NCBI RefSeq assembly: GCF_000382425.1
Contig: NZ_KB908292.1
Span: 1 to 64,000, forward strand
Source: Empedobacter brevis NBRC 14943 = ATCC 43319
GTDB lineage: Bacteria > Bacteroidota > Bacteroidia > Flavobacteriales > Weeksellaceae
Direction of reading: 5' to 3'
DNA length: 64,000 nt
The position numbers and the translations under genes were made by a program. The notes under the pieces were generated by a model. The model had not been told where the DNA came from, searched no databases, and saw nothing but the letters and a program-made list of their open reading frames with translations. This document shows, piece by piece, positions 55,447 to 64,000 of the stretch. Each line of letters opens with the position of its first letter. Position 1 is the stretch's first letter.

Positions 55447-56169
55447 TTATCGCTTTCTATTATTAGATCTTTCACCTCCCTTTCTGTTGTTGTCAGATTT
55501 CTTTTGTTTCTTTTGTAATCCAACTAAAGGAGATAATTCTCTCTTACCATATACCTCACCTTTCATGATCCATACTTTGATCCCTAAACGACCATAAGTT
55601 GTATGAGCTTCTGAAATGTGGTAATCAATGTCCGCACGGAATGTAGACAAAGGAATACGTCCATCTTTATAAGTTTCTGAACGCGCCATCTCTGCACCAT
55701 TTAAACGACCAGAGATTTGAACTTTAATTCCTTCTGCATTCATTCTCATTGCAGATTGAATAGCCATTTTGATTGCACGACGGTAAGAAATACGATTCTC
55801 AATTTGACGAGCGATACTATCACCTACTAAGATTGCATCTAATTCTGGTCTCTTAATTTCAAAGATGTTAATTTGAACCTCTTTACCAGTGATTTTCTTT
55901 AACTCTTCTTTTAATTTGTCAACTTCTTGTCCACCTTTACCAATGATGATACCTGGACGAGCAGTAGTTACAGTTACTGTAACCAATTTTAAAGTACGAT
56001 CGATGTAAATACGAGAAACTCCGGCTTTAGACAAACGTGCTCTTAAATAAGTACGAATTTTTGCATCTTCTGCAATTTTATCACCGTAATCATTTCCACC
56101 GTACCAGTTAGAATCCCATCCTCTGATGATTCCTAAACGATTTCCGATTGGATTAGTTTTTTGTCCCAT
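55447..56169 (-). CDS. rpsC: 30S ribosomal protein S3
   Basis: The 240-residue S3 with a KH domain ([20 protein letters not shown]). [20 protein letters not shown] starts it. The C-terminal tail is long and Lys/Arg/Asn-rich ([17 protein letters not shown]), as in other Flavobacteriia. It follows rplV by 4 bases. Confidence 0.98.
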   Translation of the reverse strand: MGQKTNPIGNRLGIIRGWDSNWYGGNDYGDKIAEDAKIRTYLRARLSKAGVSRIYIDRTLKLVTVTVTTARPGIIIGKGGQEVDKLKEELKKITGKEVQINIFEIKRPELDAILVGDSIARQIENRISYRRAIKMAIQSAMRMNAEGIKVQISGRLNGAEMARSETYKDGRIPLSTFRADIDYHISEAHTTYGRLGIKVWIMKGEVYGKRELSPLVGLQKKQKKSDNNRKGGERSNNRKR

Positions 56170-56173
56170 ATTC

Positions 56174-56590
56174 TTAATCTTGTACTTTTTGTTTATCTTC
56201 TTTAGTTCCTAAAACCAAAGTTACATGGTTTGAACGTTTTCTGATTCTATGTGCTCTACCTTGAGGTGCAGTACGAATTCTTTTTAATTGACGTGCACTA
56301 TCAACAGAGATTTCTTTAACATATAATCCAGCTTCTTCAACATCAGCTCCTTCGTTTTTGATTTGCCAGTTAGCGATAGCGCTTAATAACAATTTCTCTA
56401 AACGAATTGAAGCGTGATTTTTAGTATATTTTAAAATACCTAAAGCTTTTTGAATTTCAACTCCACGGATAATATCTACTACTAATCTCATCTTACGAGG
56501 AGAAGTAGGAACATTATTTAATTTCGCAAAAGCTACCTGCTTGTTAGCTTCTTTGATTCTTTCGTTACTTAATCTTTTTCTAGATCCCAT
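56174..56590 (-). CDS. rplV: 50S ribosomal protein L22
   Basis: The 138-residue L22. [20 protein letters not shown] and [20 protein letters not shown] (the exit-tunnel extension) are clear. It follows rpsS by 9 bases. Confidence 0.98.
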   Translation of the reverse strand: MGSRKRLSNERIKEANKQVAFAKLNNVPTSPRKMRLVVDIIRGVEIQKALGILKYTKNHASIRLEKLLLSAIANWQIKNEGADVEEAGLYVKEISVDSARQLKRIRTAPQGRAHRIRKRSNHVTLVLGTKEDKQKVQD

Positions 56591-56599
56591 GGCCTTCTA

Positions 56600-56878
56600 C
56601 TATTTTTTTCCTTTGTTTTTAGCTCCGGCATGACCTCTAAAAGTACGTGTAGGAGCGAACTCACCTAATTTATGACCTACCATATTCTCAGTTACATAAA
56701 CAGGAATAAATTGCTTTCCATTGTGTACTGCGATTGTTTGACCAACAAAATCAGGAGAAATCATTGATGCTCTTGACCATGTTTTGATCACGTTTTTGCT
56801 ACCGCTTTCTACGTTAGCAAGAACTTTCTTTTCTAATTTATAGTGGATGAATGGTCCTTTTTTTAATGAACGTGCCAT
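56600..56878 (-). CDS. rpsS: 30S ribosomal protein S19
   Basis: The 92-residue S19. [20 protein letters not shown] starts it and the [20 protein letters not shown] signature follows. It lies 3 bases after rplB. Confidence 0.98.
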   Translation of the reverse strand: MARSLKKGPFIHYKLEKKVLANVESGSKNVIKTWSRASMISPDFVGQTIAVHNGKQFIPVYVTENMVGHKLGEFAPTRTFRGHAGAKNKGKK

Positions 56879-56881
56879 AAA

Positions 56882-57706
56882 TTATTTTTTTCTTCTTTCA
56901 ACAATATATTTGTTAGACGCTTTCTTCTTGTCACGAGTTTTGTAACCTTTAGATGGAATACCGTTACGAGAACGAGGAATACCTCCTGTCGCACGACCTT
57001 CACCACCACCCATTGGGTGATCTACAGGGTTCATAACCATTGGACGAGTTCTTGGACGACGACCTTGCCATCTAGAACGACCAGCTTTACCAGAAACTTC
57101 TAACTGATGGTCTGTGTTAGAAACAACACCTACTGTTGCTTTACACTCCACTAAAATCATTCTTGATTCACCACTTGGTAACTTAACGATAGCATATTTA
57201 CCATCACGCGCAACTAATTGAGCATAAGTACCTGCACTTCTTGCCATAACAGCTCCTTGCCCCGGACGTAACTCAATACAAGAGATTACAGTACCTAATG
57301 GCATGTTTTTAAGCTTCATCGCATTACCTACTTCTGGTTCTACATTTTCTCCTGAAACAATCACTTGTCCAGCTTTCAAACCATTTTGAGCAATAATGTA
57401 ACGTTTTTCACCATCTTCGTAAGATAATAAAGCGATGAATGCAGTTCTGTTTGGATCGTATTGTACAGATTCTACAGTTGCAGCACCTTCTTTATCACGT
57501 TTGAAGTCGATGATACGATATTTTTGTTTGTGTCCACCACCGATATAACGCATTGTCATTTTACCAGTGTTGTTACGTCCACCCGATTTAGATTTTCCTT
57601 CAACTAATGTCTTTTCTGGCTTAGCACCTTTGTCTACTGCCGCAAATTCATTAACCACTCTAAAACGTTGTCCCGGGGTGATAGGTTTTAATTTTCTTAC
57701 TGACAT
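56882..57706 (-). CDS. rplB: 50S ribosomal protein L2
   Basis: The 274-residue L2, part of the peptidyl-transferase surroundings. [20 protein letters not shown] starts it, and the peptidyl-transferase-adjacent [20 protein letters not shown] segment is intact. It follows rplW by 15 bases. Confidence 0.98.
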   Translation of the reverse strand: MSVRKLKPITPGQRFRVVNEFAAVDKGAKPEKTLVEGKSKSGGRNNTGKMTMRYIGGGHKQKYRIIDFKRDKEGAATVESVQYDPNRTAFIALLSYEDGEKRYIIAQNGLKAGQVIVSGENVEPEVGNAMKLKNMPLGTVISCIELRPGQGAVMARSAGTYAQLVARDGKYAIVKLPSGESRMILVECKATVGVVSNTDHQLEVSGKAGRSRWQGRRPRTRPMVMNPVDHPMGGGEGRATGGIPRSRNGIPSKGYKTRDKKKASNKYIVERRKK

Positions 57707-57721
57707 TTTTTAATTCTTAAA

Positions 57722-58006
57722 TTATCCGAACAACTCTATTTCTTGACCTTCAGCTAAGCTAACGATCGCTTTTTTCAACTTATTTGTTTTTCCAGTTTGA
57801 AAACCTGTTTTTGTATAACGAGTTTTCACTCTTGGAGCAGAAACTAAAGTACTAACAGAAACTACATTTACACCGTAAGTTTTTTCTACAGCTTCTTTGA
57901 TTTGAATTTTGTTAGCTTTTGTGTCTACATAAAACGAATATTGCCCTAATAACTCACTGTTATTAGTTGCTTTCTCTGAAATTACTGGTTTAATTATGAT
58001 TCCCAT
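57722..58006 (-). CDS. rplW: 50S ribosomal protein L23
   Basis: The 94-residue L23 at the tunnel exit. IIKPVISEKATNNSELLGQY starts it and the NKIQIKEAVEKTYGVNVVSV core follows. It lies 10 bases after rplD. Confidence 0.97.
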   Translation of the reverse strand: MGIIIKPVISEKATNNSELLGQYSFYVDTKANKIQIKEAVEKTYGVNVVSVSTLVSAPRVKTRYTKTGFQTGKTNKLKKAIVSLAEGQEIELFG

Positions 58007-58016
58007 TTTCTTCGTC

Positions 58017-58646
58017 TTATTTTGTTAAATTTTCTTGAACTGTAGCTAAAGAACCTTCTAAAAATACGATTTGAGAAGCATTGATTAAATCAAATACATT
58101 TAATTCCTCAGTTGTAACAACTTTAACTTTTTGTAAGTTACGAGAAGATAAATATACATTGTTATTAGACTCTCCTAATACGAATAAAGATTTTGTGTTC
58201 TCTAATCCTAAATCAGTTAAAACAGTTTTGAACTCTTTTGTTCTTGGAGCTTCGAAAGAAAAGTTTTCAACAACTTTGATTTCATTCTCAGCTAATTTTT
58301 GTGATAAAACTGATTTTTTAGCTAATCTCTTTTGTGCTTTGTTTAATTTAAAAGAGTAGTTTCTTGGACGTGGTCCGAAAACTCTACCTCCTCCTCTAAA
58401 CACTGGAGATTTAATAGAACCTGCACGAGCAGTACCTGTTCCTTTTTGCTTTTTGATTTTACGAGTTGATCCCGCAATCTCAGCTCTTTCTTTTGCTTTG
58501 TGCGTTCCTTGGCGTTGAGCTGCTAAATATTGTTTAACTTCTAAGTACACTGTGTGTGTAGAAGGCTCAATTCCGAAAACTGCCTCGTCTAAAGATACTG
58601 TTCTTCCAGTTTCTTGACCTTTGATGTTTAATACTACTACTTCCAT
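58017..58646 (-). CDS. rplD: 50S ribosomal protein L4
   Basis: The 209-residue L4, which in E. coli also represses its S10 operon. Segments include the [20 protein letters not shown] loop and [20 protein letters not shown]. Its start overlaps the rplC end by 10 bases. An autoregulatory role via the hairpin leader upstream of rplC is possible but unproven here. Confidence 0.98.
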   Translation of the reverse strand: MEVVVLNIKGQETGRTVSLDEAVFGIEPSTHTVYLEVKQYLAAQRQGTHKAKERAEIAGSTRKIKKQKGTGTARAGSIKSPVFRGGGRVFGPRPRNYSFKLNKAQKRLAKKSVLSQKLAENEIKVVENFSFEAPRTKEFKTVLTDLGLENTKSLFVLGESNNNVYLSSRNLQKVKVVTTEELNVFDLINASQIVFLEGSLATVQENLTK

Positions 58647-59266
58647 CTTCTAACGATTACGTATGAATTTTTAGGACCTGGGATAGCACCTTTAACAATT
58701 AAAAGATTTTTCTCAGTATCCACTTTAAGTACTTTTAAGTTCTGAACAGTAACTTGTTTACCACCCATTCTTCCAGCCATACGCATTCCTTTGAATACAC
58801 GAGACGGATCTGAACCAGCACCGATAGAACCTGGAGCTCTTAAACGGTTATGTTGACCGTGTGTAGCTTGACCTACCCCACCGAAACCATGACGTTTAAC
58901 AACACCTTGGAAACCTTTTCCTTTTGAAGTACCTGTAACACTTACAAATTCTCCTTCGTTGAATAACTCAACGTTAACTTCTCCTCCTAGAGTTAAAGAG
59001 TTTACGAATTCTTCTCCGTAAAACTCAACTAACTTTCTTTTTGGAGTAGTTCCTGCTTTTTTAAAGTGACCTTTTAAAGCATTAGTCGTGTTTTTTTCTT
59101 TTGCGTCATCGAAACCAAGTTGAGCAGCAACGTACCCATCTTTCTCTACGGTTCTGACTTGAGTAACCACACATGGTCCAGCCTCTACGATAGTCACAGG
59201 AATATTTTTCCCGTTCTCATCAAATAAGCTAGTCATCGCGATTTTTTTACCAATGATACCTGACAT
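58637..59266 (-). CDS. rplC: 50S ribosomal protein L3
   Basis: The 209-residue L3. The homolog-supported start is [20 protein letters not shown] at 59266; the in-frame extension to 59362 runs into the promoter and leader hairpin and is rejected. The [20 protein letters not shown] segment is typical. It is the first gene of the rplC-to-rpsN unit. Confidence 0.98.
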   Translation of the reverse strand: MSGIIGKKIAMTSLFDENGKNIPVTIVEAGPCVVTQVRTVEKDGYVAAQLGFDDAKEKNTTNALKGHFKKAGTTPKRKLVEFYGEEFVNSLTLGGEVNVELFNEGEFVSVTGTSKGKGFQGVVKRHGFGGVGQATHGQHNRLRAPGSIGAGSDPSRVFKGMRMAGRMGGKQVTVQNLKVLKVDTEKNLLIVKGAIPGPKNSYVIVRRWK

Positions 59267-59297
59267 TTGATTAAAATATGTTAATAATTTGTTTAAT

Positions 59298-59344
59298 ATT
59301 TTAGAGAATGTGGACTTTCGACCACTAGAGATCTTCTCTAAAAT
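59298..59344 (-). promoter_or_regulatory. Hairpin leader of the rplC-rpsN unit
   Basis: Perfect 11-base arms, ATTTTAGAGAA and TTCTCTAAAAT (59334-59344 and 59298-59308), enclose an inner GTGG-CCAC pair. It lies between the promoter and the rplC start. No T run follows, so it is not a plain terminator. It is a candidate binding site for a ribosomal protein such as L4; that is inference. Confidence 0.6.
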
Positions 59345-59351
59345 TAGCATG

Positions 59352-59382
59352 CAAATGTACAAAATATTTTATAATCACCAAA
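59352..59382 (-). promoter_or_regulatory. Promoter of the rplC-rpsN unit
   Basis: On the minus strand TTTG (59379-59382), a 19-base spacer and TACATTTG (59352-59359) match the Bacteroidota consensus exactly. Confidence 0.82.
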
Positions 59383-59458
59383 CTTTCAATTAATTATTTA
59401 TTCACATAATGTACGACAATCTAGTTTGAAGAAAGAATTAACACCTTACTCTATTGTT

Positions 59459-61009
59459 TTATTCAACCCTTTTTCCTTGTAATGAGTAATATACTTTTTG
59501 ACCATTATTTGTTTTAGCAACCCATTTTCCATCTTCATAAAGGACATTATAATATTGTAACGGAACAATAATTTCTCCTGTTAATCCATCTACAACTCCC
59601 TCTGGCCCATTAATCCCTTTCTCTACAATACAATATTTGCCAGCATACAACTCTAAACTGTCCGGAATATAGTCTACTCTTTTAACCGCTTTATTTACAC
59701 GATCAAACCAATACACTCGGTCATAACTTTTTTCATCAGATGTATCTCCAAAATCTATCTGATCACGAAAAAAATATTTATTCATCTGCCGGACATAATC
59801 TGTAAAAAGGGGGTTAACCGCCCATTCACCTTTCACATCAAGAATTCCGAATAAACCAGATTTAATATCTTTTGAAAGAACAAATTCGTTGTCTTCAGTT
59901 TTTACATTTGTCGAAATCTGAAACAGTTCTGGTTTATCTTCCAAATTCAATACTTTAATTTTTAGATAATCAATTGGACCGGCAAAACCAAATTCATAAT
60001 AAGTATGTTCTGGTTCAAAAAAATCACTCGAATAATTCGTTGAATTTTTATGTATAAATTTCTCTAATTCTTCTGTACTCTTGATTGACTTATTATTTAT
60101 TTCTACCTCTGCTAATTCATACGTTTTTAGCAAATTGTTAAATTCTTTTTTTTGTGCATCACTATAAACAGTATTCGAGTTTTGCGATTTTCGTTTCAAT
60201 ACTCTGCCATCTTTATAAATTGCATAAATCTCAACTTTCTTTTTTAATTGAGTCGGGATCAATAAACTTGCACTTGCACCATTAATTTCGAGCAATTTAA
60301 TTTCTCCGAATTTAGTTAATGCCGTCTTATTTGCTGTTGATAATGTATAATTTTCAGATTTCGGAATAACAAACTCAATTTGATAATCTAATGAAGAAAC
60401 TGGTTGAGGAGATTTTATCGCAAAATGATATTTAAATGCATTACTTTCTTTCCAAATTAATTTTTCTAAGTCAGACAATCTTTCTTCGTCAACATCTACA
60501 TAACCATATTCATCAGCGGTTCCATATTTTTCCTGAATCGTTTCCAAGGACACTTTGTAGTCATCACCATTTATTGAAGTTCCATCTAAAAAAGTAATTT
60601 TTGTTGACGTATAAGTTGCTTCCAAATGTGGATTATCTAAAAAATAAAAATTATCCATCGAAAGAAATTTAATTAAATCAAATTGATCTTTGTCTATACT
60701 GAAAATATTATACGGATAAACTGAACTAACTTTTACACTTAATTGATTAAAAAAAGAATCCAAAGATACTTTTGAAACTGATTTATCAAAGTTCATTTTA
60801 TCAAAATTTGAATCATCTTTTGGATTAAAATTAGTTTTTCCAGCACTAAGTTTAAAGCCTATACTTTCCATATTGGCTAGAAATGCAACTGTTTCTTTTT
60901 CCTTTTTTAAGGTTTCAAGAAGATCTTTTTGAGTTTGACTTTTACACAATCCAACAATCAAGAAAAAGAGACATGCAAAATAATACGTTTTGTAAACAGA
61001 TAATTTCAT
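59459..61009 (-). CDS. Secreted protein of unknown function with a WG-repeat-like C terminus
   Basis: A 516-517 residue exported protein lying between rpsJ and rplC on the same strand. The signal peptide (about 1-25) contains FACLFFLIVGLCKSQ. The frame extends 27 codons upstream; the signal peptide decides the start at 61009. The middle is Lys/Asp/Asn-rich without a recognised domain. The C-terminal 140 residues have WG-repeat-like pieces (GLFGILDVKGEWAVNPLF, GPEGVVDGLTGEIIVPLQYY). It has no evident link to translation. rpsJ is separated from it by a terminator, whereas I see none before the rplC promoter, so it may read into rplC. Confidence 0.72.
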   Translation of the reverse strand: MKLSVYKTYYFACLFFLIVGLCKSQTQKDLLETLKKEKETVAFLANMESIGFKLSAGKTNFNPKDDSNFDKMNFDKSVSKVSLDSFFNQLSVKVSSVYPYNIFSIDKDQFDLIKFLSMDNFYFLDNPHLEATYTSTKITFLDGTSINGDDYKVSLETIQEKYGTADEYGYVDVDEERLSDLEKLIWKESNAFKYHFAIKSPQPVSSLDYQIEFVIPKSENYTLSTANKTALTKFGEIKLLEINGASASLLIPTQLKKKVEIYAIYKDGRVLKRKSQNSNTVYSDAQKKEFNNLLKTYELAEVEINNKSIKSTEELEKFIHKNSTNYSSDFFEPEHTYYEFGFAGPIDYLKIKVLNLEDKPELFQISTNVKTEDNEFVLSKDIKSGLFGILDVKGEWAVNPLFTDYVRQMNKYFFRDQIDFGDTSDEKSYDRVYWFDRVNKAVKRVDYIPDSLELYAGKYCIVEKGINGPEGVVDGLTGEIIVPLQYYNVLYEDGKWVAKTNNGQKVYYSLQGKRVE

Positions 61010-61072
61010 CGTGATATAAGCGATTGACCTTTTTAAAGATATAAAAAAATTAGTAAACAAAACTGCATAAAA

Positions 61073-61102
61073 AAACCTCGAGATGTGCACTTCTCGAGGT
61101 TT
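61073..61102 (-). terminator. Terminator after rpsJ
   Basis: Arms AAACCTCGAGA (61073-61083) and TCTCGAGGTTT (61092-61102) form an 11-base-pair stem; the T run on the minus strand is long. It lies 23 bases after the rpsJ stop codon and ends the rpsG-fusA-rpsJ unit. Confidence 0.88.
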
Positions 61103-61125
61103 ATATTTATTTAAAGTAAGTCTAA

Positions 61126-61431
61126 CTATACTTTAATTTCTACTTCAACACCACTAGGTAATTCTAACTTCATTAAAGCATCTACTGTTTTAGATGAAGA
61201 AGAATAAATGTCTAATAATCTTTTGTGAGCTGATAATTGAAATTGCTCACGAGATTTTTTGTTCACGTGTGGAGATCTTAAAACTGTAAAGATTCTTTTG
61301 TGAGTTGGTAATGGAATTGGTCCATTAACAACAGCTCCTGTAGCTTTTACAGTTTTTACGATTTTTTCAGCTGATTTATCAACTAAACTATAATCGTAAG
61401 ATTTTAATTTTATTCTAATTTTTTGACTCAT
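61126..61431 (-). CDS. rpsJ: 30S ribosomal protein S10
   Basis: The 101-residue S10. [20 protein letters not shown] starts it and the [20 protein letters not shown] signature follows. It is the last gene of its unit, after fusA (10-base gap). In most bacteria rplC follows directly; here a terminator and a secreted gene intervene. Confidence 0.98.
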   Translation of the reverse strand: MSQKIRIKLKSYDYSLVDKSAEKIVKTVKATGAVVNGPIPLPTHKRIFTVLRSPHVNKKSREQFQLSAHKRLLDIYSSSSKTVDALMKLELPSGVEVEIKV

Positions 61432-61441
61432 TTTTCTTGAA

Positions 61442-63565
61442 TTAAGCGTTACCTTTTGCTTTAGCGATTACAGCTTCAGACACGTTTGTTGGTGCCGGAG
61501 CGTAGTGATCGAATTCCATAGTAGATGTAGCACGACCAGAAGATAATGTACGTAATGATGTTACGTATCCGAACATTTCTGATAATGGAACCATAGCTTT
61601 AATAACTTTAGCGTTATTTCTATCATCCATACCTGAAACTTGTCCACGTCTTCTGTTCAAGTCACCTACGATGTCACCCATATTTTCTTCTGGAGTTAAA
61701 ACCTCTAACTTCATGATAGGCTCTAAAATTTGAGCACCAGCAGCTTTAGCAGCAGCTTTGTACCCCATTTGAGCAGCTAACTCGAAAGATAATTGGTCAG
61801 AATCCACAGGGTGGAAAGATCCATCTTTTAAAGTAACTTTTAACGAATCCATTTCGAATCCTGCTAAAGGTCCATTCTTCATTGCAGCTTTGAATCCTTT
61901 CTCAATTGAAGGGATAAATTCTTTAGGAACGTTACCACCTTTAATCTCAGAAACGAATTCTAAACCTGTTTTACCTTCATCTGCTGGCCCCATTTCGAAA
62001 ACGATATCAGCAAATTTACCGCGTCCACCTGATTGTTTTTTGTAAACCTCACGATGGTTAGCCGGTCTTGAGAATGATTCTTTGTATTCTACTTGAGGTT
62101 CACCTTGGTTCACCTCTACTTTAAATTCACGTTTTAAACGGTCAACGATGATATCTAAGTGTAACTCACCCATTCCAGAAATAACTGTTTGACCAGAAGC
62201 CTCATCAGTTTTTACTTGGAATGTTGGATCTTCTTCAGCTAATTTAGCTAAAGCCATACCTAATTTATCAACGTCAGCTTTCGTTTTAGGTTCAACAGCG
62301 ATACCAATTACTGGATCTGGGAAGTCCATAGACTCTAATACGATAGGTGCTTTTTCATCACATAAAGTATCTCCTGTTTTGATATCTTTAAAACCTACTG
62401 CCGCTCCAATATCACCTGCTTCGATTCTCTCGATAGGTTCTTGTTTGTTAGCGTGCATTTGGAAAATACGAGAAATACGTTCTTTGTTACCAGAACGAGT
62501 ATTTAATACGTAAGAACCAGCGTCTAATCCTCCTGAATAAGCACGGAAGAATGCTAAACGACCTACGAATGGGTCAGTAGCAATTTTGAATGCTAATGCT
62601 GCGAATGGCTCATCAACTGAAGGCTTTCTTGAAATAGGCTCATCAGTTTTTGGGTCAGTTCCTGGGATCGCTTCTTTATCACTTGGAGATGGTAAGTAAC
62701 GACATACAGCATCTAACATGAATTGTACACCTTTGTTTTTGAACGAAGATCCACAAGTCATTGGGATGATAGACATATCTAATGTTGCAGCACGTAATGC
62801 AGCGTTAACTTCTTCTTCAGTAATAGAGTTTTCATCCTCCATGTACTTCTCTAATAAGTCTTCGTCGTACGCAGCTACCTCTTCAATTAATTGACCACGG
62901 AATTGTTTTACATCATCAACCATTTCAGCTGGAATGTCAACAACATCAAAAGTAGCACCATGATTTTCATCATGCCATACAATTGCACGGTTTTTAATTA
63001 AATCTACAACTCCTTTAAAATCAGCTTCGTCACCGATTGGTAAAACGATAGGAACAGCGTTTGATCCTAACATTTCACGTACTTGACGACATACATTTAA
63101 GAAGTCAGCTCCTTGACGGTCCATTTTGTTAACGAAACCTAAACGAGGAACTTTATAGTTATCTGCTAAACGCCAGTTTGTTTCAGACTGAGGTTCAACT
63201 CCATCTACTGCTGAAAATAAGAAAACTAAACCATCTAAAACACGTAAAGAACGGTTTACCTCTACTGTAAAGTCAACGTGACCAGGAGTGTCGATAATAT
63301 TAAAGTGATACCCTTTAGCATCTGGTAATGGCTTACCTTGTTCTGTTGGGAATGTCCAATCTACAGTTACTGCAGCTGAAGTAATTGTAATACCACGTTC
63401 AGCTTCTTGTTCCATCCAATCCGTTGTTGAAGCTCCATCATGTGTTTCTCCAATTTTGTGATTTTTACCTGAATAGAATAAGATACGCTCTGTAGTTGTA
63501 GTTTTTCCTGCATCGATGTGAGCAGCAATACCAATGTTTCTTGTGTATTTTAAATCTCTTGCCAT
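61442..63565 (-). CDS. fusA: Elongation factor G
   Basis: The 707-residue translocation GTPase. G1 is [17 protein letters not shown] (near residue 16), followed by the G2/G3 motifs ([17 protein letters not shown]), NKMDR and the C-terminal EF-G domains ending in [20 protein letters not shown]. It is the main EF-G by position between rpsG and rpsJ. Confidence 0.98.
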   Translation of the reverse strand: MARDLKYTRNIGIAAHIDAGKTTTTERILFYSGKNHKIGETHDGASTTDWMEQEAERGITITSAAVTVDWTFPTEQGKPLPDAKGYHFNIIDTPGHVDFTVEVNRSLRVLDGLVFLFSAVDGVEPQSETNWRLADNYKVPRLGFVNKMDRQGADFLNVCRQVREMLGSNAVPIVLPIGDEADFKGVVDLIKNRAIVWHDENHGATFDVVDIPAEMVDDVKQFRGQLIEEVAAYDEDLLEKYMEDENSITEEEVNAALRAATLDMSIIPMTCGSSFKNKGVQFMLDAVCRYLPSPSDKEAIPGTDPKTDEPISRKPSVDEPFAALAFKIATDPFVGRLAFFRAYSGGLDAGSYVLNTRSGNKERISRIFQMHANKQEPIERIEAGDIGAAVGFKDIKTGDTLCDEKAPIVLESMDFPDPVIGIAVEPKTKADVDKLGMALAKLAEEDPTFQVKTDEASGQTVISGMGELHLDIIVDRLKREFKVEVNQGEPQVEYKESFSRPANHREVYKKQSGGRGKFADIVFEMGPADEGKTGLEFVSEIKGGNVPKEFIPSIEKGFKAAMKNGPLAGFEMDSLKVTLKDGSFHPVDSDQLSFELAAQMGYKAAAKAAGAQILEPIMKLEVLTPEENMGDIVGDLNRRRGQVSGMDDRNNAKVIKAMVPLSEMFGYVTSLRTLSSGRATSTMEFDHYAPAPTNVSEAVIAKAKGNA

Positions 63566-63571
63566 CGTGTC

Positions 63572-64000
63572 TTAGAATCTAAAGTGTGAAAACGCTTTAT
63601 TCGCTTCTGCCATTTTGTGAGTATCTTGACGTTTTTTAACGGCAGATCCTTCTTCTTTAGCAGCTGCAATAATTTCCCCAGCTAATTTTTGAGCCATCGA
63701 TTTCTCGTTTCTGTTACGAGAATATTTGATTAACCATTTCATTGCTGTAGAAATTTTACGATCCGGACGAATTTCCATTGGAATTTGGAATGTAGCTCCA
63801 CCAACACGGCGAGAACGTACTTCTACGTGAGGCATTACATTAGATAATGCTTCTTTCCAAATGTCTAATGAAGTTTTTTCTGCATCTTCTTTACGAGAAT
63901 CTACGATTTCTAACGCATCATAGAAAATTTTGAATGCTACAGATTTTTTTCCGTCGTACATTAAGTTGTTTACGAAACGAGTTACTAACTGATCATTAAA
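63572..64000 (-). CDS. rpsG: 30S ribosomal protein S7, start beyond the window
   Basis: The S7 gene, cut by the right edge. The visible 142 residues start [20 protein letters not shown], so the first 15 or so residues are outside. The [20 protein letters not shown] segment is family-typical. An internal ATG at 63961 is not the real start, since homologous sequence continues upstream to the edge. It precedes fusA by 6 bases. Confidence 0.95.
   Translation of the reverse strand, partial: FNDQLVTRFVNNLMYDGKKSVAFKIFYDALEIVDSRKEDAEKTSLDIWKEALSNVMPHVEVRSRRVGGATFQIPMEIRPDRKISTAMKWLIKYSRNRNEKSMAQKLAGEIIAAAKEEGSAVKKRQDTHKMAEANKAFSHFRF

Overview
The window is a chromosomal piece of a low-GC member of the Bacteroidota, class Flavobacteriia; a Weeksellaceae-like genus such as Empedobacter fits best, but that placement is inference. 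The signs are GldF/GldG, type IX secretion sorting domains (type A and type B), DUF4295 next to L28 and L33, TonB-receptor-like barrels, a cdd-pdhA-pdhC operon, and promoters of the phylum's form TTTG-N18..21-TAnnTTTG. I see no tRNA gene, insertion sequence, prophage or CRISPR array.

Left part (1-32 kb) is housekeeping and envelope DNA. A strong leftward promoter near the edge (155-187) reads out of the window, perhaps into an rRNA operon. Then come a BrkB/YihY membrane protein, cdd-pdhA-pdhC, YifB/ComM, a large secreted VIT/VWA protein, PhoH, a rightward run of SAM hydroxide adenosyltransferase - HemJ - GldF - GldG, a free-standing type B sorting domain, a ferredoxin and a LuxC-type acyl-CoA reductase transcribed divergently, a TonB-receptor-like barrel, FtsY, DUF4295-L33-L28, Lnt, an M1 peptidase, a zincin-CsaA fusion, DnaK, a type A sorted secreted protein and malic enzyme.

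Middle part (32-41.5 kb) is more accessory. A lipoprotein with a JAMM metallopeptidase motif is followed at once by three tandem copies of a small secreted protein (DUF6705-like). The third copy carries two opposite frameshifts and an in-frame stop. After this come a four-gene leftward operon (DUF6263 lipoprotein, DUF4834, YfhO, GT4 glycosyltransferase) and an outer-membrane barrel.

Right part (41.5-64 kb) is the str-S10-spc-alpha ribosomal cluster on the minus strand, and it is broken up. rpsG-fusA-rpsJ ends at a terminator. A 517-residue secreted gene lies between rpsJ and rplC. rplC to rpsN has its own promoter and hairpin leader and ends at a strong bidirectional terminator. A thiamine salvage operon on the opposite strand (TPP riboswitch, thiM, thiE, thiD, tenA, HAD phosphatase) separates rpsN from rpsH. 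rpsH to rplQ then restarts from a new consensus promoter with a structured leader. This split of the spc operon by a riboswitch-controlled vitamin cassette is the most striking structure in the window. Other points for a second look are the zincin-CsaA fusion, the JAMM lipoprotein with its decaying paralog array, a dnaK promoter that resembles a sigma-54 site, and a nonsense-split gene at 19748-20218.
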